From: Actinomycetota bacterium
GTDB taxonomy: Bacteria; Actinomycetota; Acidimicrobiia; Acidimicrobiales; Iamiaceae
NCBI GenBank assembly: GCA_017882935.1
Contig: JADGOP010000046.1
Location: forward strand, 1 to 10,383
Length of the DNA: 10,383 nucleotides
Reading direction: 5' to 3'
Made by a program: the position numbers and the translations under genes. This document shows, one piece after another, positions 4,396-10,383 of the stretch (its first letter is position 1; each line of letters starts with the position of its first letter). Under the pieces are notes generated by a model. That model searched no databases. It saw nothing but the letters and a program-made list of their open reading frames with translations, and was not told the DNA's origin.

Positions 4396-6393
4396 GTGAC
4401 CGACCAGACCGACCTCGAACAGCGTGCCGTCAACGTGATCCGGGGTCTGGCCATGGACGGGCCCGAGGCCGCAAGGTCCGGCCACCAGGGCACGGCCATG
4501 GCCCTCGCCCCCCTGGCCCACGTGCTGTGGACCCGGGTCATGAACTACGACGCGTCCGAGCCGGACTGGCCCGACCGCGACCGCTTCGTGCTGTCGGCCG
4601 GGCACGCCTCGATCCTGCTGTACTCCATGCTCCACCTCACCGGGTTCGGGCTCACCGTCGACGACCTGCGCCACTTCCGGCAGTGGGGCTCGCTCACCCC
4701 GGGCCACCCCGAGGCCGGCCACACCGTCGGCGTCGAGGTCACCACCGGGCCGCTCGGCCAGGGCGTGGCGAACGGCGTCGGCCTCGGCCTCGCCGAGCGG
4801 GTGCTCCGGGCGCGCTTCGGCCCCGAGCTGGTCGACCACCACACCTTCGTGATCTGCGGCGACGGCGACCTCGAGGAGGGCATCAGCCATGAGGCCGCCT
4901 CGCTGGCCGGCCACCTCGGCCTCGGCCGCCTCGTCTACGTCTACGACGACAACCACGTCTCCATCGACGGCCCCACCGAGCTCGCGCTCTCCGACGACGC
5001 GGTCGGCCGCTTCGAGGCCTACGGCTGGGACGTCGACGACCTGGGCGAGGCCGCCAACGACCTCGACGTGCTCGAGGCCGCCCTCGAGCGTGCCAAGTCG
5101 ATCACCGACAAGCCCTCGCTCATCGTGCTGCGCAGCCACATCGGCTACCCCTCGCCGAAGTTCACCGACAACCCCAAGGCCCACGGGAACCCCTTCGACG
5201 CCGCCGAGATCCGGCGCACCAAGGAGGTCATGGGACTGCCCCCCGACGAGGACTTCTTCGTGCCCGCCGACGTGCTCGAGCTGTACCGCGCCGCCGGTGC
5301 CCGGGGCGCCGTGGCGCGCGAGGCCTGGCAGGGCCGCTTCGAGCGCTGGACGGGCGACCGCGAGGCGTGGACCGCGGGCTGGGCCGGCACCGGCGTCGAG
5401 GGCTGGGATGCCAAGCTGCCCCACTTCGAGCCCGGTGGCGAGCTGGCCACCCGGCAGGCCAGCGCCAAGGTGCTCAACGCCCTCGTCGACGTCGTGCCGG
5501 GCCTCATCGTCGGCTCCGCCGACCTCACCGGCAACACCGGCGTGCTGCTCGACGACGGCGAGACGCAGGCCCCCGACACGCCCGGCGGGCGCCAGATCCA
5601 CTACGGCATCCGCGAGCACGCCATGGCCGGGACCATGAACGGCATCGCCAAGCACGGTGGGCTGCTCCCCGTCGGCGGCACCTTCTTCGTGTTCAGCGAC
5701 TACGCCCGCCCCTCGGTCCGCCTCGCGGCGCTCGAGCAGGCCCACGTCATCTACTCCTTCACCCACGACTCCGTCGGGGTCGGCGAGGACGGCCCCACGC
5801 ACCAGCCGGTCGAGCACCTCGCGTCGCTGCGCGCCATGCCCGGCCTGCGCGTCATCCGGCCCGCCGACGCCAACGAGACGGCCGCTGCCTGGAAGCTGGC
5901 CGTCGAACACCAGGGCCCCACTGCCCTCGTCCTCTCCCGCCAGAACCTGCCCGTCCTCGAGGGCACCGACGACCACGCCGCCGTGGCGCAGGGCGCCTAC
6001 GTCCTCGCCGAGACCGGCGGCACCGACGGCGCCGACCCCGACGTCATCCTCATCGGCACCGGCTCCGAGGTGTCCCTCTGCGTCGACGCGGCCGCGCTCC
6101 TCGCTGCCGACGGCACCCGCGTCCGGGTCGTCTCGATGCCGTGCTGGGAACTCTTCGACGAGCAGACCGGCCGCGTCCAGGAAGACGTCCTGCCCTCCGA
6201 GGTCCCCACGCTCGCAGTCGAGGCCGGAGCGTCGTTCGGCTGGGACCGCTGGGCCGACGACACGGTCTCGATCGACCGCTTCGGTGCGTCCGCACCCGCC
6301 AAGGTCGTGTTCGAGCACCTCGGCCTCAACCCGCAGAACGTCGCCCAGCGCGCCCAGGACCTGCTGGCCGACCTCTCCCCCGACCTCGCCTGA
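4396..6393 (+). CDS. tkt: Transketolase
   Basis: A 665-aa cytoplasmic, thiamine-diphosphate-dependent enzyme. It moves two-carbon ketol units between xylulose-5-P or fructose-6-P and aldose phosphates in the non-oxidative pentose phosphate pathway. The ThDP/Mg motif runs from GDGDLEEGISHE (155-166) to DDN (184-186). Active-site histidines are visible in SGHQG (His30), SAGHAS (His70), TPGHPE (His104), KAHGNP (His263), FTHDSVGVGEDG (His457) and THQP (His469). The cofactor-activating glutamate is in YGIREHAM (Glu407). Length equals the usual 660-700. Position 31 is Gln where SGHPG is usual. The GTG start at 4396 is chosen because GGAGG (4387-4391) lies 4 nt before it and the next Met would remove the SGHQG region's lead-in helix. 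It is first in the operon, with tal 25 bp downstream. Confidence 0.97.
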   Translation: MTDQTDLEQRAVNVIRGLAMDGPEAARSGHQGTAMALAPLAHVLWTRVMNYDASEPDWPDRDRFVLSAGHASILLYSMLHLTGFGLTVDDLRHFRQWGSLTPGHPEAGHTVGVEVTTGPLGQGVANGVGLGLAERVLRARFGPELVDHHTFVICGDGDLEEGISHEAASLAGHLGLGRLVYVYDDNHVSIDGPTELALSDDAVGRFEAYGWDVDDLGEAANDLDVLEAALERAKSITDKPSLIVLRSHIGYPSPKFTDNPKAHGNPFDAAEIRRTKEVMGLPPDEDFFVPADVLELYRAAGARGAVAREAWQGRFERWTGDREAWTAGWAGTGVEGWDAKLPHFEPGGELATRQASAKVLNALVDVVPGLIVGSADLTGNTGVLLDDGETQAPDTPGGRQIHYGIREHAMAGTMNGIAKHGGLLPVGGTFFVFSDYARPSVRLAALEQAHVIYSFTHDSVGVGEDGPTHQPVEHLASLRAMPGLRVIRPADANETAAAWKLAVEHQGPTALVLSRQNLPVLEGTDDHAAVAQGAYVLAETGGTDGADPDVILIGTGSEVSLCVDAAALLAADGTRVRVVSMPCWELFDEQTGRVQEDVLPSEVPTLAVEAGASFGWDRWADDTVSIDRFGASAPAKVVFEHLGLNPQNVAQRAQDLLADLSPDLA

Positions 6394-6418
6394 ACCCCCC
6401 ACTCCCCGGAGGCACCCG

Positions 6419-7528
6419 ATGACCCGGCTCCAGCAACTCTTCGACGAGCAGAAGCAGAGCCCCTGGCTCGACAACCTGCGCCGCGGGTGGGTCACCGACG
6501 GTGAGCTGCAGCGCTGGGTCGACCGGGGGGTGCGCGGCATCACCTCGAACCCGTCGATCTTCCAGAAGGCCATCGAGGGCGCCACCGACTACGACGAGCA
6601 GTTCGGGTCGCTCGTCGCCGGCGGCAGCGACGTCACCGCCGCCTACTGGGACCTCGTCACCACCGACATCCGCAGCGCCCTCTCGATCCTGCGACCGGTC
6701 TACGACGCTTCCGACGGCCTCGACGGCTACGTGTCGGTGGAGGTCTCCCCGGCCCTGGCCCGCGACACCGCAGGCACGCTCGACGCGGCCCGTCACCTCC
6801 ACGGCCTCATCGCCGAGCCCAACCTCTACGTGAAGATCCCGGGCACCGCCGAGGGTGTGCCGGCCATCCGCCAGATGATCGCCGACGGCCACAGCATCAA
6901 CGTCACGCTGCTCTTCAGCGTCGACCGCTACGCCGAGGTCATCGAGGCCTACCTCTCGGGCCTCGAGACGCTCGTGGCAGCGGGTGGCGACCCCGCACCC
7001 GTGTCGAGCGTGGCGTCGTTCTTCGTCAGCCGGGTCGACTCCGAGGTCGACCAGCGGCTCACCTCCATCGGCACGCCCGAGGCCCTCGCACTGCGGGGCA
7101 AGACCGCCGTGGCGAACGCCCGCGTGGCCTACGAGCTGTTCCTCGAGCAGTTCTCGGGCCCCCGCTGGGACGCCCTGGCAGCCAAGGGCGCCAAGGTGCA
7201 GCGACCGCTGTGGGCCTCCACGTCCACCAAGAACGCGGCCTACCCCGACACCCTCTACGTCGACGAGCTCATCGGGCCCGACACCGTGAACACCATCCCC
7301 GACGCCACCCTCGCCCAGTTCGAGGAGCACGGCACGCTGGCGCGCACCATCGACGCCGACCTGCCCGGCGCCCACGCGGTGCTCGACGCGGTGCGTGCGG
7401 TCGGGGTCGACCTCGACGATGTCGGACGGGTCCTCGAGGAGGAGGGTGTGGCGGCGTTCTCGAAGAGCTTCGACGAGCTCCTCGGCAGCCTCCAGACCAA
7501 GGCCGACCAGTTGCAGCACGGCAGCTGA
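6419..7528 (+). CDS. tal: Transaldolase
   Basis: A 369-aa cytoplasmic enzyme that transfers a dihydroxyacetone unit between sedoheptulose-7-P and glyceraldehyde-3-P, completing the non-oxidative pentose phosphate pathway with tkt. The length and motifs fit the longer actinobacterial/cyanobacterial type. These are GITSNPSIFQKAI (40-52), VSVEVSP (105-111), NLYVKIPGT with Schiff-base Lys139 (135-143), INVTLLFS (160-167), VASFFVSRVDSEVD (198-211) and QRPLWASTSTKN (261-272). The ATG at 6419 is set by GGAGG at 6408-6412, 6 nt upstream; longer in-frame reading into tkt is a shadow. It lies 25 bp after tkt and 14 bp before pgl, so the three genes are almost certainly co-transcribed. Nothing in the chain looks broken. 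Confidence 0.97.
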   Translation: MTRLQQLFDEQKQSPWLDNLRRGWVTDGELQRWVDRGVRGITSNPSIFQKAIEGATDYDEQFGSLVAGGSDVTAAYWDLVTTDIRSALSILRPVYDASDGLDGYVSVEVSPALARDTAGTLDAARHLHGLIAEPNLYVKIPGTAEGVPAIRQMIADGHSINVTLLFSVDRYAEVIEAYLSGLETLVAAGGDPAPVSSVASFFVSRVDSEVDQRLTSIGTPEALALRGKTAVANARVAYELFLEQFSGPRWDALAAKGAKVQRPLWASTSTKNAAYPDTLYVDELIGPDTVNTIPDATLAQFEEHGTLARTIDADLPGAHAVLDAVRAVGVDLDDVGRVLEEEGVAAFSKSFDELLGSLQTKADQLQHGS

Positions 7529-7542
7529 GGCCCGGCGAGCCC

Positions 7543-8232
7543 ATGTCGGTCCCAGGTGAGCTGTGCCTCGTCGACGACGTCGCGGGTGCCTTCAGCGCGG
7601 CGGTGGTCGAGGCGTTCCAGAACCGCTCGGCCGACCCCTTCTCGATCGCCCTCTCCGGCGGGCAGACCGCGCGGGCCTGCTACGAGCGCCTCGCCGCCGA
7701 CGCGCACTCGCTCGACTGGTGGAAGATCGACGTCTACTGGGGCGACGAGCGGTGCGTCCCGCACGACGACCCCGACTCCAACTACCTGCTGGCGCGCGAG
7801 GCGCTCCTCGACCGCGTCGGTGCCGCCAACGCCACCCACCTGATGCGCTGCACCGAGGGCCCCGACCCGTACCAGCTCCGCCTCGGCGAGCTGGGCCAGC
7901 TCGACATCGTCCACCTGGGGCTCGGCCCCGACGGGCACACCGCCTCGCTCTTCCCCGGCTCCGCGGCGCTCGAGGCCGACCCGGGCCGGCTCGTGGTCAT
8001 GAACGACGACCCCCTCGGCGTCAACCCCCACCGCCGCATGACGCTCACGTTCGCCGGCATCGCCCGCGCCCGCCTGGTGCTCGTCACCGTGGCCGGCGAG
8101 GAGAAGGCCGATGCGCTGGCCCGCGTCGCCCGCGGCGACGACGTGCCGGCTGCGCACATCAGCGGCGAGCGGGTGGTGTGGCTGGTCGACGCGGCAGCGG
8201 CGTCGAAGCTGCCGGTTCTCGCCGGGTCGTGA
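7543..8232 (+). CDS. pgl: 6-phosphogluconolactonase
   Basis: A 229-aa cytoplasmic hydrolase of the NagB/6PGL fold. It opens 6-phospho-D-glucono-1,5-lactone to 6-phosphogluconate in the oxidative pentose phosphate branch. Motifs in order are IALSGGQTARACYERL (35-50, the phosphate-binding loop), DVYWGDERCVP (63-73), DSNYLLARE (78-86), LGLGPDGHTASLFPGS (125-140, with Asp130 and the catalytic His132) and RRMTLT (164-169). The DER and GPDGHTASLFP motifs favour lactonase over glucosamine-6-P deaminase. It is slightly shorter than the usual 235-260, the saving being between residues 95 and 120. The ATG at 7543 has only a weak SD: GAGG overlaps the tal stop 12 nt away, and GGCGAG is nearer. Reinitiation after tal, which ends 14 bp upstream, is likely. 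zwf, whose product supplies the lactone, is not next to it. Confidence 0.93.
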   Translation: MSVPGELCLVDDVAGAFSAAVVEAFQNRSADPFSIALSGGQTARACYERLAADAHSLDWWKIDVYWGDERCVPHDDPDSNYLLAREALLDRVGAANATHLMRCTEGPDPYQLRLGELGQLDIVHLGLGPDGHTASLFPGSAALEADPGRLVVMNDDPLGVNPHRRMTLTFAGIARARLVLVTVAGEEKADALARVARGDDVPAAHISGERVVWLVDAAAASKLPVLAGS

Positions 8233-8235
8233 CGG

Positions 8236-8278
8236 GCCCGTCCTGACCGGCGCTCCCGGCGGCCTCCGTCAGGAGGGC
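8236..8278. terminator. Bidirectional hairpin terminator between pgl and the amidohydrolase gene
   Basis: GCCC-G-TCCTGAC (8236-8247) pairs with GTCAGGA-GGGC (8268-8278), giving 11 base pairs with a single bulged G and a 20-nt GC-rich loop. It begins 3 nt after the pgl stop, and its right arm contains the stop codon of the convergent amidohydrolase gene (8269-8271). The tail-to-tail position and perfect 7-bp core support a terminator serving both strands. There is no T-run on either side, as is common in high-GC actinobacteria. Confidence 0.6.
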
Positions 8279-9471
8279 GCGAGCCGGGCCAGGGCCACGG
8301 CGGCGTGCAGGGCGATGCCGGTGGCCAGGGCGGGCTCGTGCAGCTCGAAGCGGTTGGAGTGCAGCGACGCCACCTCGCCGCGGTGGGTGCCCTCGGGCCG
8401 CACCCCCAGGAAGACCATGGCCCCCGGGACCCGGTCGAGCACGAACGAGAAGTCCTCGGAGCCCATGGCCGGGTCGGGCATGACCACCGTGGGGACCGCC
8501 TCGCCGAACGCCGCGGGCACGGTGGTGTCGAGCCAGGCGCTGAAGGCCGGGTCGTTGGCCGTGACGCCATAGCCCAGGTCGATCGTGACCTCGGCCGTGG
8601 CCCGGTGGGCCGCGGCGACGTTGCTCGCCACGCGCGGCACCAGCTCGGCGATGTGGGCCCGGGTGCGCGGCGACACCGCGCGCAGCGTGCCGTCGATCTG
8701 CGCGACCTCCGGGATGACGTTGTTGATGGTGCCGCCGCGGATGCGCCCGACGGTGAGCACCGCGGGATCGAACACCGAGATCTCGCGCGTGATGGCGGTC
8801 TGCAGGGCGAGCACGATCTGGCAGGCGATGGGAATGGGGTCGAGCGCCTCGTGCGGGCTGCTGCCGTGGCCGCCGCGACCCCGGACGATCACCCGGAACT
8901 GGTCGGCGGACGCCAGCACCGCCCCGGGCCGCCAGGCCAGCATCCCGGCGGGCACCGCGGGCGTGACGTGGATGGCGAAGGCGCCCGTCACCTCGTCGAG
9001 GCCGTCGAGCAGGCCCTCGTCGAGCATCACCTGGGCGCCCCCGGGCCCTTCCTCACCGGGTTGGAACATGAAGCGCACCCGACCGGCGAGCGCGTCGCGG
9101 CGGGCGTGCAGCAGGCGCGCTGCGCCGACGAGCATCGCGGTGTGCGCGTCGTGGCCGCAGGCGTGCATCGCGCCGGGCACCTCGGACGGGAACGACACCC
9201 CGGTGTCCTCGTCGAGCGGCAGCGCGTCCATGTCGGCACGCAGCACCAGCGTGGGGCCGGGCCGCGCACCGTCGAGGTCGGCGACGATCGATGTGGTGCG
9301 CGTGCCGAGGCGGGTGGGGAGGCCGAGGGGCTCGAGGGCGTCGAGCACCCGCTCCTGGGTGCGCGGGACGTCGAGGCCCAGCTCGGGGTGGCGGTGCAGC
9401 TCCCGCCGGAGCTCGACGGCGTCGGGCAGCTGCTCGTGGGCCGCGGCAAGGAGGTCGGGCTGGCTCGGCAT
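8269..9471 (-). CDS. M20-family metal-dependent amidohydrolase (M20D, hippurate/IAA-amino-acid hydrolase-like)
   Basis: A 400-aa cytoplasmic, probably two-metal (Zn/Mn) hydrolase of N-acyl-amino-acid or related amide bonds. The N-terminal ELHRHPELG (24-32) is typical of the amidohydrolase branch. Metal ligands are expected at HACGHDAH (Cys105, His107), QPGEEGPGG (Glu140/Glu141), AIHVTP (His168) and SLHSNRF (His371). The inserted dimerisation domain begins at about 188 with GRGGHGSSPHEALDP (198-212) and includes GGTINNVIP (246-254); MGSEDFSFVL (336-345) closes the family pattern. The ATG at 9471 is chosen because TAGCGT lies 7 nt upstream (leaderless type) and sequence further up does not resemble the family. 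The in-frame ORF continues another 126 codons upstream, which I take as non-coding. Length is normal (380-410). The true substrate is unknown: hippurate, indole-acetyl-amino acids, acyl-amino acids or diaminopimelate derivatives are all handled by relatives. It is a single-gene unit, divergent from the SDR gene. Confidence 0.92.
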   Translation of the reverse strand: MPSQPDLLAAAHEQLPDAVELRRELHRHPELGLDVPRTQERVLDALEPLGLPTRLGTRTTSIVADLDGARPGPTLVLRADMDALPLDEDTGVSFPSEVPGAMHACGHDAHTAMLVGAARLLHARRDALAGRVRFMFQPGEEGPGGAQVMLDEGLLDGLDEVTGAFAIHVTPAVPAGMLAWRPGAVLASADQFRVIVRGRGGHGSSPHEALDPIPIACQIVLALQTAITREISVFDPAVLTVGRIRGGTINNVIPEVAQIDGTLRAVSPRTRAHIAELVPRVASNVAAAHRATAEVTIDLGYGVTANDPAFSAWLDTTVPAAFGEAVPTVVMPDPAMGSEDFSFVLDRVPGAMVFLGVRPEGTHRGEVASLHSNRFELHEPALATGIALHAAVALARLAPS

Positions 9472-9478
9472 GGCGGGC

Positions 9479-9484
9479 ACGCTA
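9479..9484 (-). promoter_or_regulatory. Leaderless-type -10 box of the amidohydrolase gene
   Basis: TAGCGT on the minus strand ends 7 nt before the ATG, the same spacing as the tetR box, and no Shine-Dalgarno sequence lies between. It fits a leaderless transcript and supports the 9471 start over the longer ORF. No clear -35. Confidence 0.5.
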
Positions 9485-9523
9485 CCCACGAACCGGGTGA
9501 CGGCTGTCGCAGCGGGCAGGGAA

Positions 9524-9552
9524 TTCTCGAACGCGCAAAGGTCTTGTACAAC
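9524..9552 (+). promoter_or_regulatory. Candidate promoter and TTGTACAA palindrome ahead of the SDR gene
   Basis: TTCTCG (9524-9529) and TACAAC (9547-9552), spaced by 17 nt, could form a weak -35/-10 pair about 38 nt before the SDR start. An 8-bp perfect palindrome TTGTACAA (9544-9551) covers the -10, where a regulator could block RNA polymerase. The stretch is locally A/T-richer than its surroundings. Pattern-based only. Confidence 0.3.
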
Positions 9553-9589
9553 CCGTGGGCGCGCCGTCGCCCACCGATCGGAGGATCCG

Positions 9590-10279
9590 ATGCCTGTAGC
9601 GATCATCACCGGCGCTTCGGAGGGCTTCGGGCGGGCGCTCGCCGAGGATCTGGCCGAGGAGGGCTGGCGCCTCGTCATCGACGGGCGTGACGCCGACCGG
9701 CTCACCCTCGCCGCCGACGCCATCCGGAACCTCGGCGCCACCGTCGACGCGATCATCGGCGACGTCACCGACGAGGCCCACCGCGCCGACCTCGTCGAGG
9801 CCGCCACGCAGTCGGGGCACCTCGACCTCGTCGTGAACAACGCCAGCACGCTCGGACCGAGCCCCCTGCCTCCGCTGCTCTCGTACCCGCTCGCCGCCTA
9901 CGAGGAGGTGCTGCGCACCAACGTGGTGGCGCCGCTCGCCCTGCTGCAGCTCACCCTGCCCGCGCTCACCGCCAGCGGGGGCACCATCGTCGACATCAGC
10001 TCCGACGCCGCTGTCGAGGGCTACGAGGGCTGGGGTGGCTACGGCTCGGCGAAGGCCGCGCTCGACCAGGTCACGCGGGTGCTCGCCGCCGAGCACCCCG
10101 ACCTCCGCGTCTACAGCTTCGACCCCGGCGACATGCGCACCCGGATGCACCAGGACGCCTTCCCGGGGGAGGACATCTCCGACCGCCCCGAGCCCGAGGA
10201 CCGGGTGCCGGCCATCCTGGACCTGGTCGAGGGCAGCCGACCGTCCGGCCGCTACCGGGTGAGCGAGACGGCGCCATGA
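9590..10279 (+). CDS. Short-chain dehydrogenase/reductase (SDR family), NAD(P)-dependent
   Basis: A 229-aa classical-type SDR, cytoplasmic. The cofactor-binding glycine motif is TGASEGFG (7-14), followed by GDVT (57-60), NNAS (83-86) and Asn111. The catalytic set is Ser137/Ser138 in VDISSDA and Tyr151/Lys155 in YGSAK. DPGDMRT (178-184) matches the usual P-G motif after the active site. It is slightly shorter than the usual 245-260. Asp31 and the following Gly-Arg (IDGRD, 30-34) leave the NAD versus NADP preference unclear. The ATG at 9590 has an excellent GGAGG (9580-9584) 5 nt upstream. Its stop overlaps the next gene's start (ATGA, 10276-10279), so it is translated together with the QueA-like protein. 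That pairing hints at a shared role, but the substrate cannot be deduced. Confidence 0.93.
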   Translation: MPVAIITGASEGFGRALAEDLAEEGWRLVIDGRDADRLTLAADAIRNLGATVDAIIGDVTDEAHRADLVEAATQSGHLDLVVNNASTLGPSPLPPLLSYPLAAYEEVLRTNVVAPLALLQLTLPALTASGGTIVDISSDAAVEGYEGWGGYGSAKAALDQVTRVLAAEHPDLRVYSFDPGDMRTRMHQDAFPGEDISDRPEPEDRVPAILDLVEGSRPSGRYRVSETAP

Positions 10280-10383
10280 GCGACGTGACCTTCACCGAGC
10301 CGCTTCGCTTCGACCTCCCACCGTCGTTGGAGGCCACCGAGCCGCCCGAGCTCACCTTGGGCCGGCGCGACGCGGTCCGGCTC
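10276..10383 (+). CDS. queA: Probable S-adenosylmethionine:tRNA ribosyltransferase-isomerase (QueA-like), N-terminal 36 codons only
   Basis: Begins with ATG overlapping the SDR stop (ATGA) and runs off the window. The 36 visible residues include LRFDLPPSLEATEPPE followed by GRRDAVRL. From memory, this matches the start of actinobacterial QueA family proteins (F-x-LP-x-x-LEA-x-EPPE...RD-x-VRL). Canonical QueA transfers the ribosyl part of SAM to preQ1 in tRNA to make epoxyqueuosine. The catalytic regions are not in view, so the call rests on the short N-terminus and on the tight coupling to an SDR gene. It might be a paralogue with another role. Confidence 0.6.
   Translation, partial: MSDVTFTEPLRFDLPPSLEATEPPELTLGRRDAVRL

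Noticed and set aside
4363..6585. Long minus-strand open frame (740 codons) opposite transketolase.
   Set aside because: Antisense shadow; the plus strand carries a complete, motif-rich transketolase.
9472..9849. N-terminal 126-codon extension of the amidohydrolase frame.
   Set aside because: It overlaps the SDR gene and its SD, shows no family similarity, and the start at 9471 has a fitting -10 box.

Overview
The window is high-GC DNA (roughly seventy-odd per cent by eye, with strong G/C third-position bias) from what looks like an actinobacterium. The evidence is the tkt-tal-pgl order, an actinobacterial-style QueA-like start, the mix of CGGAGG-led and apparently leaderless genes, and the protein flavour. 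Acidimicrobiia is my best guess, but that is inference. Nearly all of it is protein-coding. I see no insertion sequence, CRISPR array, tRNA/rRNA gene or prophage. Nine protein genes are supported, two of them cut by the window edges.

Left part (1-3809, minus strand, read right to left): a TetR-family regulator (3195-3809), a 136-bp spacer, a fused ADP-forming acyl/acetyl-CoA synthetase (863-3058), and, 8 bp further on, a D-Ala-D-Ala carboxypeptidase of the DacB/PBP4 family whose C-terminal part is outside the window (1-854). The 3059-3194 spacer is the oddest stretch here. Its core (about 3110-3168) is clearly lower in GC than its surroundings. It holds a 29-codon Cys-containing ORF and a 10-bp perfect inverted repeat that abuts the synthetase GTG and encloses its only Shine-Dalgarno-like sequence.

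Middle (3810-4395): a divergent promoter region with two leaderless-type -10 boxes and an imperfect palindrome, then a plus-strand gene for an unrecognised 128-aa protein (3918-4304), then the promoter/leader of the next operon.

Central operon (4396-8232, plus strand): transketolase, transaldolase and 6-phosphogluconolactonase with gaps of only 25 and 14 bp, which is a pentose-phosphate-pathway operon. zwf and opcA, which in many actinobacteria sit between tal and pgl, are absent. The operon ends at a strong hairpin (8236-8278) shared with a convergent M20-family amidohydrolase (8269-9471, minus).

Right end (9472-10383): a divergent intergenic region, then a short-chain dehydrogenase (9590-10279) overlapping by an ATGA junction the first 36 codons of a probable QueA-like tRNA ribosyltransferase-isomerase.

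Most of the window is ordinary central metabolism and housekeeping. I found no convincing new multi-gene system. The best candidate for something undescribed is the structured leader ahead of the acyl-CoA synthetase gene. The recurring leaderless promoter geometry and the lack of zwf/opcA come next.
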